From the NCBI GenBank assembly GCA_041391665.1, contig JAWKNO010000003.1, forward strand, positions 372,001 through 436,000: a DNA stretch of 64,000 bases. Direction: 5' to 3'. The notes beneath the pieces are model-generated. The model worked only from the letters and a program-made list of their open reading frames with translations. It had not been told where the DNA came from and did not search any database. Made by a program: the position numbers and the translations under genes. Shown here piece after piece: positions 26,208 to 34,152 of this stretch. The stretch's first letter is position 1; the number at the start of each line of letters is the position of its first letter. This DNA comes from Bacteroidia bacterium (GTDB lineage Bacteria; Bacteroidota; Bacteroidia; J057).

Positions 26208-27341
26208 ATGATCACAAAACTAACTACTCTGCTACTTATCCTCACTGCTTTTTCACTCCGAATGAGCGGACAGGGCTGTGTGGCTATTCGCCACTTTTCT
26301 TCCTGCAACGGCAACAATCTCCAATCCAACCTGCTTACCAAAGGTGACTGGACGGTCGGGATGAACTACCGATATTTTAAATCTTTCCGCCACTTCCGCG
26401 GTACACATGAGGAACCGGACCGGATTACCAACAATACGGAGGTCATCAATCACGCCAACTCCTGGGATTTTAACGTTGCTTATGGTATCTCCCCTCAATG
26501 GTTTGCTTCTGCGACGTTGCCCTTCGTCATCAATGCCCGTTCGTCGCTATATGAGCATGGACGTAATGAACGCCACAGTTCCTTTTCCCGCGGCATCGCC
26601 GATGCGCGACTGGGCCTCGGCTACTGGCTGATCAATCCTGAAAAACACGCTAAAGGAAACATTGCCCTTGGCGTGGGCGTCAAGCTGCCTACCGGCAACT
26701 ACAATGCTTCGGATATATTCTATAACGTGGGGCCTGATGGCACGCCACAGGTTCGGCCAGTGGATCAGTCTATTCAGCCCGGCGACGGCGGATTTGGAAT
26801 TACAGCCGACTTCCAGCTTTATCAGCAACTGGCAGGCGGACTGTTTATGTACGCAGGGGGATTTTACCTTTCAAATCCCCGCGAAACCAATGGTATCCGC
26901 ACCTTCCGGGAGACATTAAGTTCAGTTCTTACCAATGAAGCAATCATGTCCGTCCCTGACCAGTTTGCCCTTCGCGCCGGATTGTTGTTTACCCCAACAG
27001 CACAACCCGTAGGCTTCTCGCTCGGTGCACGCTATGAAGGCGTGCCCGTGCGAGACCTGATCGGTGGAAGCGAAGGATTTCGCAGACCGGGAGAAGTGAT
27101 TTCTGTTGACCCGGGCATTAGCTATATGAAAAACAACTGGTCAGTGAATGTAGGCGTTCCCGTCGCACTGTACCGCAACCGTCCGCAGAGTGTGACCGAT
27201 CTCGAAACTGAGTTGGCGACAGGAACTCCCCGCAATGGTGACGCTGCATTTGCCGACTATCTGATCAACTTCAGCTTTACCGTCAGAATCAATAACAAAC
27301 ATAATAGTAGTAGCATTCCCGGACTGGATGAGCTTCATTAG
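26208..27341 (+). CDS. Outer membrane beta-barrel protein of unknown function
   Basis: 377 residues with a signal peptide (KLTTLLLILTAFSLRMSGQ). Alternating amphipathic strands end in aromatic residues (WTVGMNYRYFKSF, NIALGVGVKLPTG, GLFMYAGGFYLSN), and the C-terminus is INFSFTVRIN-like, as in outer membrane barrels. Two cysteines near the N-terminus flank HFSSCNGN. It resembles barrel proteins annotated as transporter-like, but the substrate is not predictable. It is divergent from the sensor kinase with a 93-base shared promoter region, so it may be a target or the sensing partner of that system. Confidence 0.7.
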   Translation: MITKLTTLLLILTAFSLRMSGQGCVAIRHFSSCNGNNLQSNLLTKGDWTVGMNYRYFKSFRHFRGTHEEPDRITNNTEVINHANSWDFNVAYGISPQWFASATLPFVINARSSLYEHGRNERHSSFSRGIADARLGLGYWLINPEKHAKGNIALGVGVKLPTGNYNASDIFYNVGPDGTPQVRPVDQSIQPGDGGFGITADFQLYQQLAGGLFMYAGGFYLSNPRETNGIRTFRETLSSVLTNEAIMSVPDQFALRAGLLFTPTAQPVGFSLGARYEGVPVRDLIGGSEGFRRPGEVISVDPGISYMKNNWSVNVGVPVALYRNRPQSVTDLETELATGTPRNGDAAFADYLINFSFTVRINNKHNSSSIPGLDELH

Positions 27342-27358
27342 TCCGGATACATTCCCCA

Positions 27359-27391
27359 ATGCCCTACCCCCTCCCGGTGTAGGGCATTTTT
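27359..27391 (+). terminator. Terminator after the outer membrane protein gene
   Basis: A perfect nine-base stem (ATGCCCTAC / GTAGGGCAT) with an 11-base loop is followed by TTTTT. Part of the stem lies in the 80-bp repeat copy X. The matching hairpin in copy Y is broken, because that copy starts one base short of CCCTAC. Confidence 0.75.
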
Positions 27392-27442
27392 GTTGCCATG
27401 ACGGTCATAAAGAGGACGTTGGCGTCGAGGGGGAGGCTGGCC
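27363..27442 (-). repeat. 80-bp direct repeat, copy X: second copy of the SDR gene 3' end
   Basis: Matches copy Y at 77 of 80 bases, with differences at 27377, 27378 and 27403. Read in the SDR frame on the minus strand it ends MPYTGRG plus TAG, so it is a complete gene end. It carries the intact terminator hairpin, which suggests this is the original location of the SDR 3' end. Its last base is the first base of the toxin gene's stop codon (CTA on the plus strand). Confidence 0.92.
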
Positions 27443-27897
27443 TATGGCATTTCTCCTGACGCTCTTAGTACTTCGATCCTTAGAGATTCTGTTATCCGGA
27501 AGTTCGTTTTGTCAATAACCAGGAAGATATCCTTCACAGATTGGATCACACCGTTTTCCTTCGCTTTGACCAATACCCCAAGTGATCCGATGATTTCTAT
27601 TCTTAAGCCTTCTGCAACTTTACGGCCCTTTTTTTCATCAATAATCAACAAACTATCTTCAAACTCTAATGCTAATGCAATTGAACTGGCTTCTCCTTTC
27701 CCTAAATTTCCAATGAGTTCTAAATATTTTTCCTTATCTTTTACATCCATGATAGTCAACCAATCGGGTAGATCGCCAAATTCCTCAGCCACCTCCTGGG
27801 TTACTATTAATTCAGGAAAAGTCTTACGAAGAATTTCTAACTGATTAATCTTGTCGTAAAGAACCAGACAACTTGTGTCTGCGATGATTACTTTCAT
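27442..27897 (-). CDS. DUF3368 PIN-domain toxin
   Basis: 151 residues of the PIN-like DUF3368 family, putative toxin nucleases. The acidic residues expected for a PIN active site are visible: Asp7 (IIADTS), Glu35 (TQEVAEEF), Glu69 (GKGEASS) and Asp87 (LIIDEKKGRKVA). The partner is the UPF0175 gene six bases upstream, the usual pairing for this family. The stop codon overlaps the 80-bp repeat by one base. The pair sits in a cassette inserted behind the SDR gene. The RNA target is unknown. Confidence 0.88.
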   Translation of the reverse strand: MKVIIADTSCLVLYDKINQLEILRKTFPELIVTQEVAEEFGDLPDWLTIMDVKDKEKYLELIGNLGKGEASSIALALEFEDSLLIIDEKKGRKVAEGLRIEIIGSLGVLVKAKENGVIQSVKDIFLVIDKTNFRITESLRIEVLRASGEMP

Positions 27898-27903
27898 AAC
27901 AAC

Positions 27904-28128
27904 CTACAGCCTCAAGTCTCCAATTTTTCGAATATCTTCAGCGGTCTCTCCAAAAATAGATACGCCAAATTTTCCTACCTCTTCCAGAAATTGCCTTCTG
28001 CTTATTCCGGCAACTTCGGCGGCCTGACCGGAAGTCAAAATTCCCCGCTCAAATAAAGTAGCTGCAATGATCATTCTCACTTTGCTTAGTTCTGTTTCTT
28101 CCGGCAAGTTTATTGTAACTGACTTCAT
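27904..28128 (-). CDS. UPF0175 antitoxin
   Basis: 74 residues of the UPF0175 family. The short N-terminal strand (KSVTINLPEE) and the helix-turn-helix-like segment SGQAAEVAGISRRQFLEEVGK fit an antitoxin that binds the toxin and probably its own promoter. It is transcribed first, six bases ahead of the DUF3368 toxin. The 88 bases upstream, up to the repeated SDR end, must hold its promoter; a TTAATTAA palindrome lies just before the ATG but its role is unproven. Confidence 0.88.
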   Translation of the reverse strand: MKSVTINLPEETELSKVRMIIAATLFERGILTSGQAAEVAGISRRQFLEEVGKFGVSIFGETAEDIRKIGDLRL

Positions 28129-28215
28129 TTTTCGTTAATTAAATAGAATTTTGGAGCAGATGACGATAACTAAGATAACACTTTTCCCTGATTTTTCACA
28201 TTTTTAAACCCATCG

Positions 28216-28295
28216 CCTACCCCCTCCCGACGTAGGGCATTTTTGTTGCCATGACAGTCATAAAGAGGACGTTGGCGTCGAGGGGGAGGCTGGCC
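28216..28295 (-). repeat. 80-bp direct repeat, copy Y: 3' end of the SDR gene
   Basis: Covers the SDR codons from about residue 223 to the stop plus one base beyond it, and matches copy X at 77 of 80 bases. The first junction with the cassette lies one base after the SDR stop. The cassette between the two copies is 773 bases. Confidence 0.92.
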
Positions 28296-28963
28296 ATATA
28301 AACGACAGCCTTCACGACATTTTCTACATCCATCGTAGGCTCCACAGCGAGAGAACCGTCGGCTTGCGGCACACCCTTCGTCATGACATCCGTCATAGGG
28401 GTATGGGCGTTGCCAATATCGATCTGGCCGCAGGCGATATTGTATTTTCTCCCGTCGAGGGAGGCAGATTTGGTGAGGCCGGTAATGGCGTGTTTGGTTG
28501 CTGTGTAGGGCGCAGAATTTGGCCGCGGCATCTGCGCAGAAATGGAGCCATTGTTGATGATACGCCCGCCTTGCGGCTCCTGGTCTTTCATCATACGGAA
28601 AGCTGCTTGTGTGCAGAGAAATACGCCCGTGAGGTTGGTGTCCACCACGGACTTCCACTGGTCAAACGAAATGTCCTCCAGAAGGACACCCGGTGCTCCC
28701 ACCCCGGCATTGTTGAACAACACATCCAGCCGGCCGAAAGTGGATCGGGTAACGGCAAACAGATGGTTTACCGATTCGGGATTTGTCACGTCTGTGGGCA
28801 CAGCAAGTGCATGGGCGGCAGCATCGCCAGCTTCTGTAATTGTCTGTGCAAGCTTCTGCTCATTTCTTCCCGCAAGGACAACCTTGTATCCCTCTTTTAG
28901 CAGTCCCAGCGCAGTGTATTTTCCAATACCAGAACCAGCCCCGGTTACGATGGCTACTTTCAT
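28217..28963 (-). CDS. Short-chain dehydrogenase/reductase
   Basis: 248-residue classical SDR. The cofactor motif TGAGSGIG is at residues 7-14, NNAG at 84-87, and the catalytic set is Ser140, Tyr153 and Lys157 (YTATK). It would reduce or oxidise a small carbonyl or alcohol with NAD(P). Its start codon overlaps the stop of higA (ATGA), so translation may be coupled to the HigBA pair. Its 3' end has been duplicated by a toxin-antitoxin insertion; the present C-terminus reads MPYVGRG. Confidence 0.92.
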   Translation of the reverse strand: MKVAIVTGAGSGIGKYTALGLLKEGYKVVLAGRNEQKLAQTITEAGDAAAHALAVPTDVTNPESVNHLFAVTRSTFGRLDVLFNNAGVGAPGVLLEDISFDQWKSVVDTNLTGVFLCTQAAFRMMKDQEPQGGRIINNGSISAQMPRPNSAPYTATKHAITGLTKSASLDGRKYNIACGQIDIGNAHTPMTDVMTKGVPQADGSLAVEPTMDVENVVKAVVYMASLPLDANVLFMTVMATKMPYVGRG

Positions 28964-29271
28964 GGATTAAGTGTTCCAACAATGCGGTGTACCTGGCGCT
29001 TTATTTCAGCTTTACGGCTTTCAATTTGCCAGAGATCATATTTAATTTGAAGGTTAAGCCACATTTCCACCTCCGTATCAAAGGCTTCTGCAAGACGTAC
29101 CGACATTTCAGGAGAAATACCTCGCCGCTTGTTGACAATTTCCGAAAGAGCTACCCGTGAAACACTAAGGTATTTGGCTGTTTGGGTAATGGAAAGTTCA
29201 AGCGGCTCCAGATATAAACCTTTCAAAACTTCACCTGGATGGGGGGGATTAAACATTCTTCCTAAACTCAT
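28960..29271 (-). CDS. higA: HigA-type antitoxin
   Basis: 103 residues with the HigA/VapI N-terminus (HPGEVLKGLYLEPLELS) and a helix-turn-helix (ITQTAKYLSVSRVALSEIVN). The conserved ISPEMSVRLAEAF and WLNLQIKYDLW follow. It neutralises HigB and should repress the operon promoter. It lies downstream of the toxin, the usual higBA order, with a 10-base gap. The stop overlaps the SDR start by four bases, which ties the SDR gene to this operon. Confidence 0.93.
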   Translation of the reverse strand: MSLGRMFNPPHPGEVLKGLYLEPLELSITQTAKYLSVSRVALSEIVNKRRGISPEMSVRLAEAFDTEVEMWLNLQIKYDLWQIESRKAEIKRQVHRIVGTLNP

Positions 29272-29281
29272 ATTTTTCTAC

Positions 29282-29563
29282 TTAATGATAATCTATGATG
29301 TCAACGTCATACACGTTACCGTCTTGTTCTACCCTAAAAATAATTCTCCAGTTAGCGCTAATAGAAATTGCCAGATAGCCTTTCAAATTTCCAGTCAGTG
29401 CATGTGGCTTTCCAAATGGAATATTAATTCGCTCAGGCGTCTGGACAGAATCCAAAATGCCCATTATCAAACGTATCTTTGTAACATAAATGGCTGGAAG
29501 TCGGCTAGCATCACCTGTCTGCCAAAATTTGCGAAGCCCTTTATGTGCAATAGTAACAATCAT
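29282..29563 (-). CDS. higB: HigB/RelE-type mRNA interferase toxin
   Basis: 93 residues of the HigB family in the RelE superfamily: KGLRKFWQTGDASRLP at the N-terminus, LTGNLKGYLAISISANWRI and FRVEQDGNVYDVDIIDYH at the end. HigB toxins cut mRNA on the ribosome. It is the first gene of the operon, with a strong Bacteroidota-type promoter and an overlapping palindromic operator directly upstream. Only 51 bases separate it from the beta-galactosidase stop codon. Confidence 0.93.
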   Translation of the reverse strand: MIVTIAHKGLRKFWQTGDASRLPAIYVTKIRLIMGILDSVQTPERINIPFGKPHALTGNLKGYLAISISANWRIIFRVEQDGNVYDVDIIDYH

Positions 29564-29570
29564 ACAGACG

Positions 29571-29602
29571 CAAATGTAATGCGTAACGTTACAAATATCA
29601 AG
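29571..29602 (-). promoter_or_regulatory. higBA promoter with operator in the spacer
   Basis: On the minus strand, CTTG (29599-29602) is followed after 20 bases by TACATTTG (29571-29578). This is the Bacteroidota -33/-7 layout and has the same -7 box and spacing as the rpsA promoter. The spacer holds the perfect palindrome GTAACGTTAC (29583-29592) inside the wider partly symmetric TGTAATGCGTAACGTTACA (29575-29593). This is the expected place for autorepression by HigA. Confidence 0.65.
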
Positions 29603-29614
29603 TAGGTTTCCGCC

Positions 29615-32600
29615 TCACTCCACAGCCTTCACTACATACGTCCATTTATATTCACTGGCTTTCAGCAGGAACTCTTCATGGGTGCGAGGGTTCCAGCTGT
29701 CGTCCCCGCCGAGTCCCATCTGCAAATGATCGATATTCAGGGTGATTTCGCCTGCATCTTCCAGTTCATAGGGGTGTTTGGCGGAAACGAGGTTTTCGAG
29801 TGAATAATGGTGTGCACTGAAGTTGATCGTCTCCCCTGCCGGTGCGCTAAACATCAATCCTTTTCCGCTGTTATCGGTAATTTTCACCCAACGCACTTCG
29901 CTTTTGTTGCCATTTTCCTGCGGGCGGCCATAATCGACATACTGATCTGCGACAGAACCGCCATATTGCCCGACCATAGCACTCCACTTCCGGTCAGAAT
30001 AACTTTCCCAGGGACCTCTGCCATACCAGACCAGTTGGTCTTCGTTGTTGGGGAGTTTCCAGAATGTACCCACTTTGGGCAGGGGAGGCGTATTGCCTCC
30101 GGGGCGAAGTGTGGTGGTAATCTGCACAGAACCATCAGGCAGGAATGTCTGGTCCAGTTCGAAAGGGATTTCGCCTCCCTCACCGGTCAGGCGACCGCGT
30201 ATCTGTACGCCGATTGAATGTTCTTCAGGTGTAGTTTTATTCACCTGGTCGATTACTGTCTTCAGGTTGTTGAGCCCAAAAGTCAGCCAGCCATGAGCAA
30301 AACTCTTATCTCCTCCACCTTCATCATTGTCAGTAGGTGCACGCCATACGTTGGGTAGCGGACCATTTTTGATCAGGCTATGGCCATTCTGCTCCCAACT
30401 GGTGATAAAGCCGGTATTTCGGTCTATCGTCCACTGAAAATCTTTGCCCGAAATAGTAAACTCATTCTGCGACTGCTCCCAAACCAGTCTGGGGAAAGCA
30501 CCGAAGTCGAGCGAATTGAGCGAAGCCGTTGTTTTTACTGGAAAATGGAGCTGTTCCACGGCAAGTTCGTGCCCGGCATTTGCCCACATATTTTCTTCAC
30601 GAAGTTTAAAGCGTACGTTCAGAAAGTATTCTGTCCGGCTATTTTCTGCAGACTGACCGGGAAGTGTATAAGGAATGGTAAACACCTGCTCTCCCTGTGG
30701 AGCAATGTTTAGTTCGCGAATTGTTCCGCTTTGGATAGATTTACCGTTTTCTATCAGTTCCCAGTACATTTCCAGAAAACCCAGTCCCTGGAAGTCGTAG
30801 GTATTTTTTACTTTGATTTTTCGGGCGTCCCGGTCAGCCCATGAAACCTTGACAAACTGCTGGATTTTTTTCACTTCCATCAGACCCGGGTGCGGCGCTC
30901 TGTCTGCACCTACCAGTCCGTTGAAGCAGAAATTTTTGTCGTTGGGTTTGTCGCCAAAATCTCCGCCATAGGCAAAAAACTCTTCTCCCTTTTCATTTTT
31001 TTTGATCAGGCCCTGATCTGCCCAGTCCCAGATAAAACCGCCCTGCATACGGGGGTGGCTTTCAAATATATTCCAGTAATGATCAAAATTGCCGGTACTA
31101 TTGCCCATTGCGTGGGCGTATTCGCACAAAATCACGGGGCGGTCTGGATATTTTTCGGCCAGCGCCAGTGCCTCTTCGGCAGATGGATACATATTTGAGA
31201 TAATATCAAACTCGGGAGCGGTCTGCTGATTGTACGGATCCCTGCCCTCATAGTGGATCGGACGGGTTTTGTCGATGGCTTTCATCGCATCTGCCATCGC
31301 AAAAAAGTTTTCACCAATGCTGGTTTCATTTCCCAATGACCAGGCAATGATGCTTGGGTGGTTTTTGTCGCGGTGTACCATAGACACGCCGCGGTCAATA
31401 AATGCGTCTTTCCAGGTTGGTTCTTTCGCCGGAGTTTTTCCCATATACCAGAGCATATGGCTTTCGATATTGGCTTCATCAAATACATATAGCCCATACT
31501 CATCGCACAGTTCATACCATCTCGGCTGATTGGGATAATGGGAAGTGCGCACAGCATTGATGTTGTTTTGTTTCATCAGGCGAATGTCCTGAACCATTCC
31601 CTCTTCCGTAACTGCCCGGCCAAAGCGGGAATCGGTTTCATGGCGGTTGACGCCTTTGATATAGATGGGTTTTTCATTGACCAGCAGTTGCCCGTTTTTG
31701 ATTTCCACTTTTCGGAAACCAACTTTCTGACTCACAGCCTCTATGGCCATACCGTTTTTGTCGAGCAGTTGAATGGAAAGCGTATAGAGATAGGGAATCT
31801 CAGCGCTCCATAGTTCGGGATTGGTAATCGGCCATCCAAAAGAAACATTGTCTTCGGAATAACCCGAAAAAGCATTGAGCGCAGGAATCACCGCACCAAA
31901 TACAGCGTTATTTTCCGCATCGTAAAGGTTAATTTCCAATTGCAGTTTTTTCGCTTTTTTCTTTCCGGTATTGGCGATGGTAGTGTTCAGTGAAATGGCT
32001 GCGTTCTCCATTGTAGCGCCAAAAGTGGTTTCCACTTTAAAGTCGCGGATATGCACCTGAGGATGGGCGTAGAGCACCACTTCCCGGAAAATACCACTCA
32101 GTCGCCAGAAGTCCTGATCTTCAAGATAACTACCATCTGACCAACGGATTACCTCAACTGCGAGAGAATTTTGTCCGGGTTTTACCAATTCTGTAATATC
32201 AAACTCTGCCGGCGTCATGCTTCCTTCGCTGTAGCCAACCTCCTTACCATTTACCCAGACATAACAGGCCGACTGTACACCAGCAAAATGCAGGAGCACC
32301 TGCATATCGGCCCAGTCAGCAGGGATTTCAAATGACCGGCGGTAAAAACCGGTTTCATTTTTATCGGAAGGCACTGTGGGGGGAGTTGCAGGAAAAGGAT
32401 GGATAATATTGGTGTAAATCGGCTGGCCATACCCCTGTGTCTGCCAGTTGGAGGGAACGGCTATTTCATCCCAGCCAGAATCGTTAAAGTTGGCAGAAGC
32501 GTATTCGGGCAACACATCTGCTGGTTTTTCGAGGAAAAGAAATTTCCAGTTACCATTCAGAGAACGAAACCAGGGGCTCTTTGACCGGTCAAAGGAAAGC

Positions 32601-32746
32601 GCCTTTACCACATCGGGATACGGCGTAAATGTAGCGTGGGCGGCAGTTTTATTGCGGCCAATAACGGTTTCTGTCTGCCATTCAGGCGTCTGAGCATATA
32701 CCACCGCGCCAATAATGAGGAGAAAAAATAAAACGATGTATTTCAT
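29615..32746 (-). CDS. lacZ: Exported GH2 beta-galactosidase
   Basis: About 1043 residues of glycoside hydrolase family 2. Domains run in order: sugar-binding jelly roll, Ig-like, TIM barrel with the acid/base Glu474 (WSLGNETS) and nucleophile Glu542 (ILCEYAHAMGNS), and a C-terminal domain with WYGRGPWESYSDR. The N-terminus is a signal peptide (KYIVLFFLLIIGAVVYA), so it works in the periplasm or beyond. Activity on lactose-like beta-galactosides is expected, though GH2 also contains other specificities. It is transcribed after a GPH-type sugar transporter gene with a 25-base gap. An ATG 12 codons upstream was rejected. Confidence 0.9.
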   Translation of the reverse strand: MKYIVLFFLLIIGAVVYAQTPEWQTETVIGRNKTAAHATFTPYPDVVKALSFDRSKSPWFRSLNGNWKFLFLEKPADVLPEYASANFNDSGWDEIAVPSNWQTQGYGQPIYTNIIHPFPATPPTVPSDKNETGFYRRSFEIPADWADMQVLLHFAGVQSACYVWVNGKEVGYSEGSMTPAEFDITELVKPGQNSLAVEVIRWSDGSYLEDQDFWRLSGIFREVVLYAHPQVHIRDFKVETTFGATMENAAISLNTTIANTGKKKAKKLQLEINLYDAENNAVFGAVIPALNAFSGYSEDNVSFGWPITNPELWSAEIPYLYTLSIQLLDKNGMAIEAVSQKVGFRKVEIKNGQLLVNEKPIYIKGVNRHETDSRFGRAVTEEGMVQDIRLMKQNNINAVRTSHYPNQPRWYELCDEYGLYVFDEANIESHMLWYMGKTPAKEPTWKDAFIDRGVSMVHRDKNHPSIIAWSLGNETSIGENFFAMADAMKAIDKTRPIHYEGRDPYNQQTAPEFDIISNMYPSAEEALALAEKYPDRPVILCEYAHAMGNSTGNFDHYWNIFESHPRMQGGFIWDWADQGLIKKNEKGEEFFAYGGDFGDKPNDKNFCFNGLVGADRAPHPGLMEVKKIQQFVKVSWADRDARKIKVKNTYDFQGLGFLEMYWELIENGKSIQSGTIRELNIAPQGEQVFTIPYTLPGQSAENSRTEYFLNVRFKLREENMWANAGHELAVEQLHFPVKTTASLNSLDFGAFPRLVWEQSQNEFTISGKDFQWTIDRNTGFITSWEQNGHSLIKNGPLPNVWRAPTDNDEGGGDKSFAHGWLTFGLNNLKTVIDQVNKTTPEEHSIGVQIRGRLTGEGGEIPFELDQTFLPDGSVQITTTLRPGGNTPPLPKVGTFWKLPNNEDQLVWYGRGPWESYSDRKWSAMVGQYGGSVADQYVDYGRPQENGNKSEVRWVKITDNSGKGLMFSAPAGETINFSAHHYSLENLVSAKHPYELEDAGEITLNIDHLQMGLGGDDSWNPRTHEEFLLKASEYKWTYVVKAVE

Positions 32747-32771
32747 AATAATTAGTTCTGAGTTCTGACTT

Positions 32772-34094
32772 TCATTTTTCAATATTCATACTCAACTCTT
32801 TGTGCAGGGAAGCGGTGATCTCATATCGTGAAATGGCTGCAAACGAGATGATAATCAACCCCATAGGTACAAGTGTTAGCAGCACTTTTATCCCTGTCAA
32901 AACAATTTCGGACTGAAGGGTATTGGGCACATAACCAAGGTTTGCCAGAACAAACCCCGTAGCTGCACCGCCCAATCCAAGTCCAAGTTTAAAACAAAAT
33001 CCATAAATACCATAACTTAAACCTGTAGTTCTCAGGCCGGTTTTCCATTGTCCGTATTCAACAGTATCGGGCAACATGGCCCAGCTGGTAAATGCCGCAG
33101 CGCCATTCCCAATTCCCTGGAAAGTAAGTAACACATACAACCATATATTTTGCCCGGGGTGAATAAAAAACAAACCGGCAAATGCCACAAGGTAAAAACC
33201 TGCTCCGGTAAGAAATGTTCGTTTTTTCCCATACCGCTGCGCAAACCAGGTCCAGAGAGGAACGGTCACAGCCGTCGTTCCCATCATGATAAACAGCGCA
33301 ACAGAAGTTTGGGAGGAATCGCCCCAATAGTAAGTAAAATAATAAGCGATGGTGGCCGAATATACACCCAGCGCAGCAAAACAACAACCGAAAGCCAGGC
33401 ACAGCAGCCAGAAAGGGCGGTTTTTCCGTAGCGCTTCAAAGGCTTTGAAGAAAGGAATATTTGCGGCTGGCTGAAGCTGAATCCGCTCTTTCACCGAAAA
33501 AAAACCAGAAAGATTGGCCGCAAAAATAATCACAGAAAATAAAATAGCGGCATACAGATAGCCATATTTCCCCCCACCAAACATATTTACAGCCGGCAGC
33601 ATCAACACACCGGCTACAATGCCTCCGGTCATGGCAAACGTCATACGATACCCGGTAAGGGATGATCGCTCGTGATAATCACTGGTAATCACAGCCGTAA
33701 GTGTGCTGTAAGGAATATTATAGAGGGTAAATGAAAGCCCAAAAAATATATAGGTTACAGCTGCATAGACGAGTTTTCCGGCAGGTGACAAATCAGGAGC
33801 GTAAAACAACAACACCATACTCGCCGCCATGGGCAGAGACGCAAATAACAGATAGGGCCGAAAAGTGCCCCAGCGGGTTTTGGTCTTTTGCGCAAAATAC
33901 CCGATGATCGGGTCATTGATCCCGTCCCAGATGCGGGCCACCAGAAAAAGAACGGCGACAAACCCCGCATCAATCAAAAAAATATCGGTGTAAAAATGCA
34001 ACAGGTAAATGCCCGTTGCCTGGAAAATAATATTCTGCCCAAAATCGGCAAACCCATATCCCAGGCGTGCACTTGTGGAAAGCTTTTCGCTCAT
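32772..34094 (-). CDS. GPH-family sugar:cation symporter
   Basis: About 440 residues with 12 hydrophobic segments of the major facilitator fold. The start (KLSTSARLGYGFADFGQN) and the loop IWDGINDPIIGYFAQKTKTRWGTFRPY are hallmarks of the glycoside-pentoside-hexuronide family (MelB, LacS-like). It probably imports the sugars released by the adjacent beta-galactosidase. The frame is open 93 codons further upstream, but that stretch has no transporter character. The chosen ATG is the family's usual N-terminus and faces the divergent oxidoreductase gene across 58 bases. Confidence 0.9.
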   Translation of the reverse strand: MSEKLSTSARLGYGFADFGQNIIFQATGIYLLHFYTDIFLIDAGFVAVLFLVARIWDGINDPIIGYFAQKTKTRWGTFRPYLLFASLPMAASMVLLFYAPDLSPAGKLVYAAVTYIFFGLSFTLYNIPYSTLTAVITSDYHERSSLTGYRMTFAMTGGIVAGVLMLPAVNMFGGGKYGYLYAAILFSVIIFAANLSGFFSVKERIQLQPAANIPFFKAFEALRKNRPFWLLCLAFGCCFAALGVYSATIAYYFTYYWGDSSQTSVALFIMMGTTAVTVPLWTWFAQRYGKKRTFLTGAGFYLVAFAGLFFIHPGQNIWLYVLLTFQGIGNGAAAFTSWAMLPDTVEYGQWKTGLRTTGLSYGIYGFCFKLGLGLGGAATGFVLANLGYVPNTLQSEIVLTGIKVLLTLVPMGLIIISFAAISRYEITASLHKELSMNIEK

Positions 34095-34152
34095 GTTCGA
34101 TCTTTGGTCGAAATTATACAATAATAGGTATATTACCTCAAATTCTGGCATT

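Noticed and set aside
24346..29602. Insertion-sequence or integron origin of the accessory cassettes
   Set aside because: No transposase or integrase gene, no terminal inverted repeats and no shared attC-like site; the two repeats differ from each other and match their own host gene.
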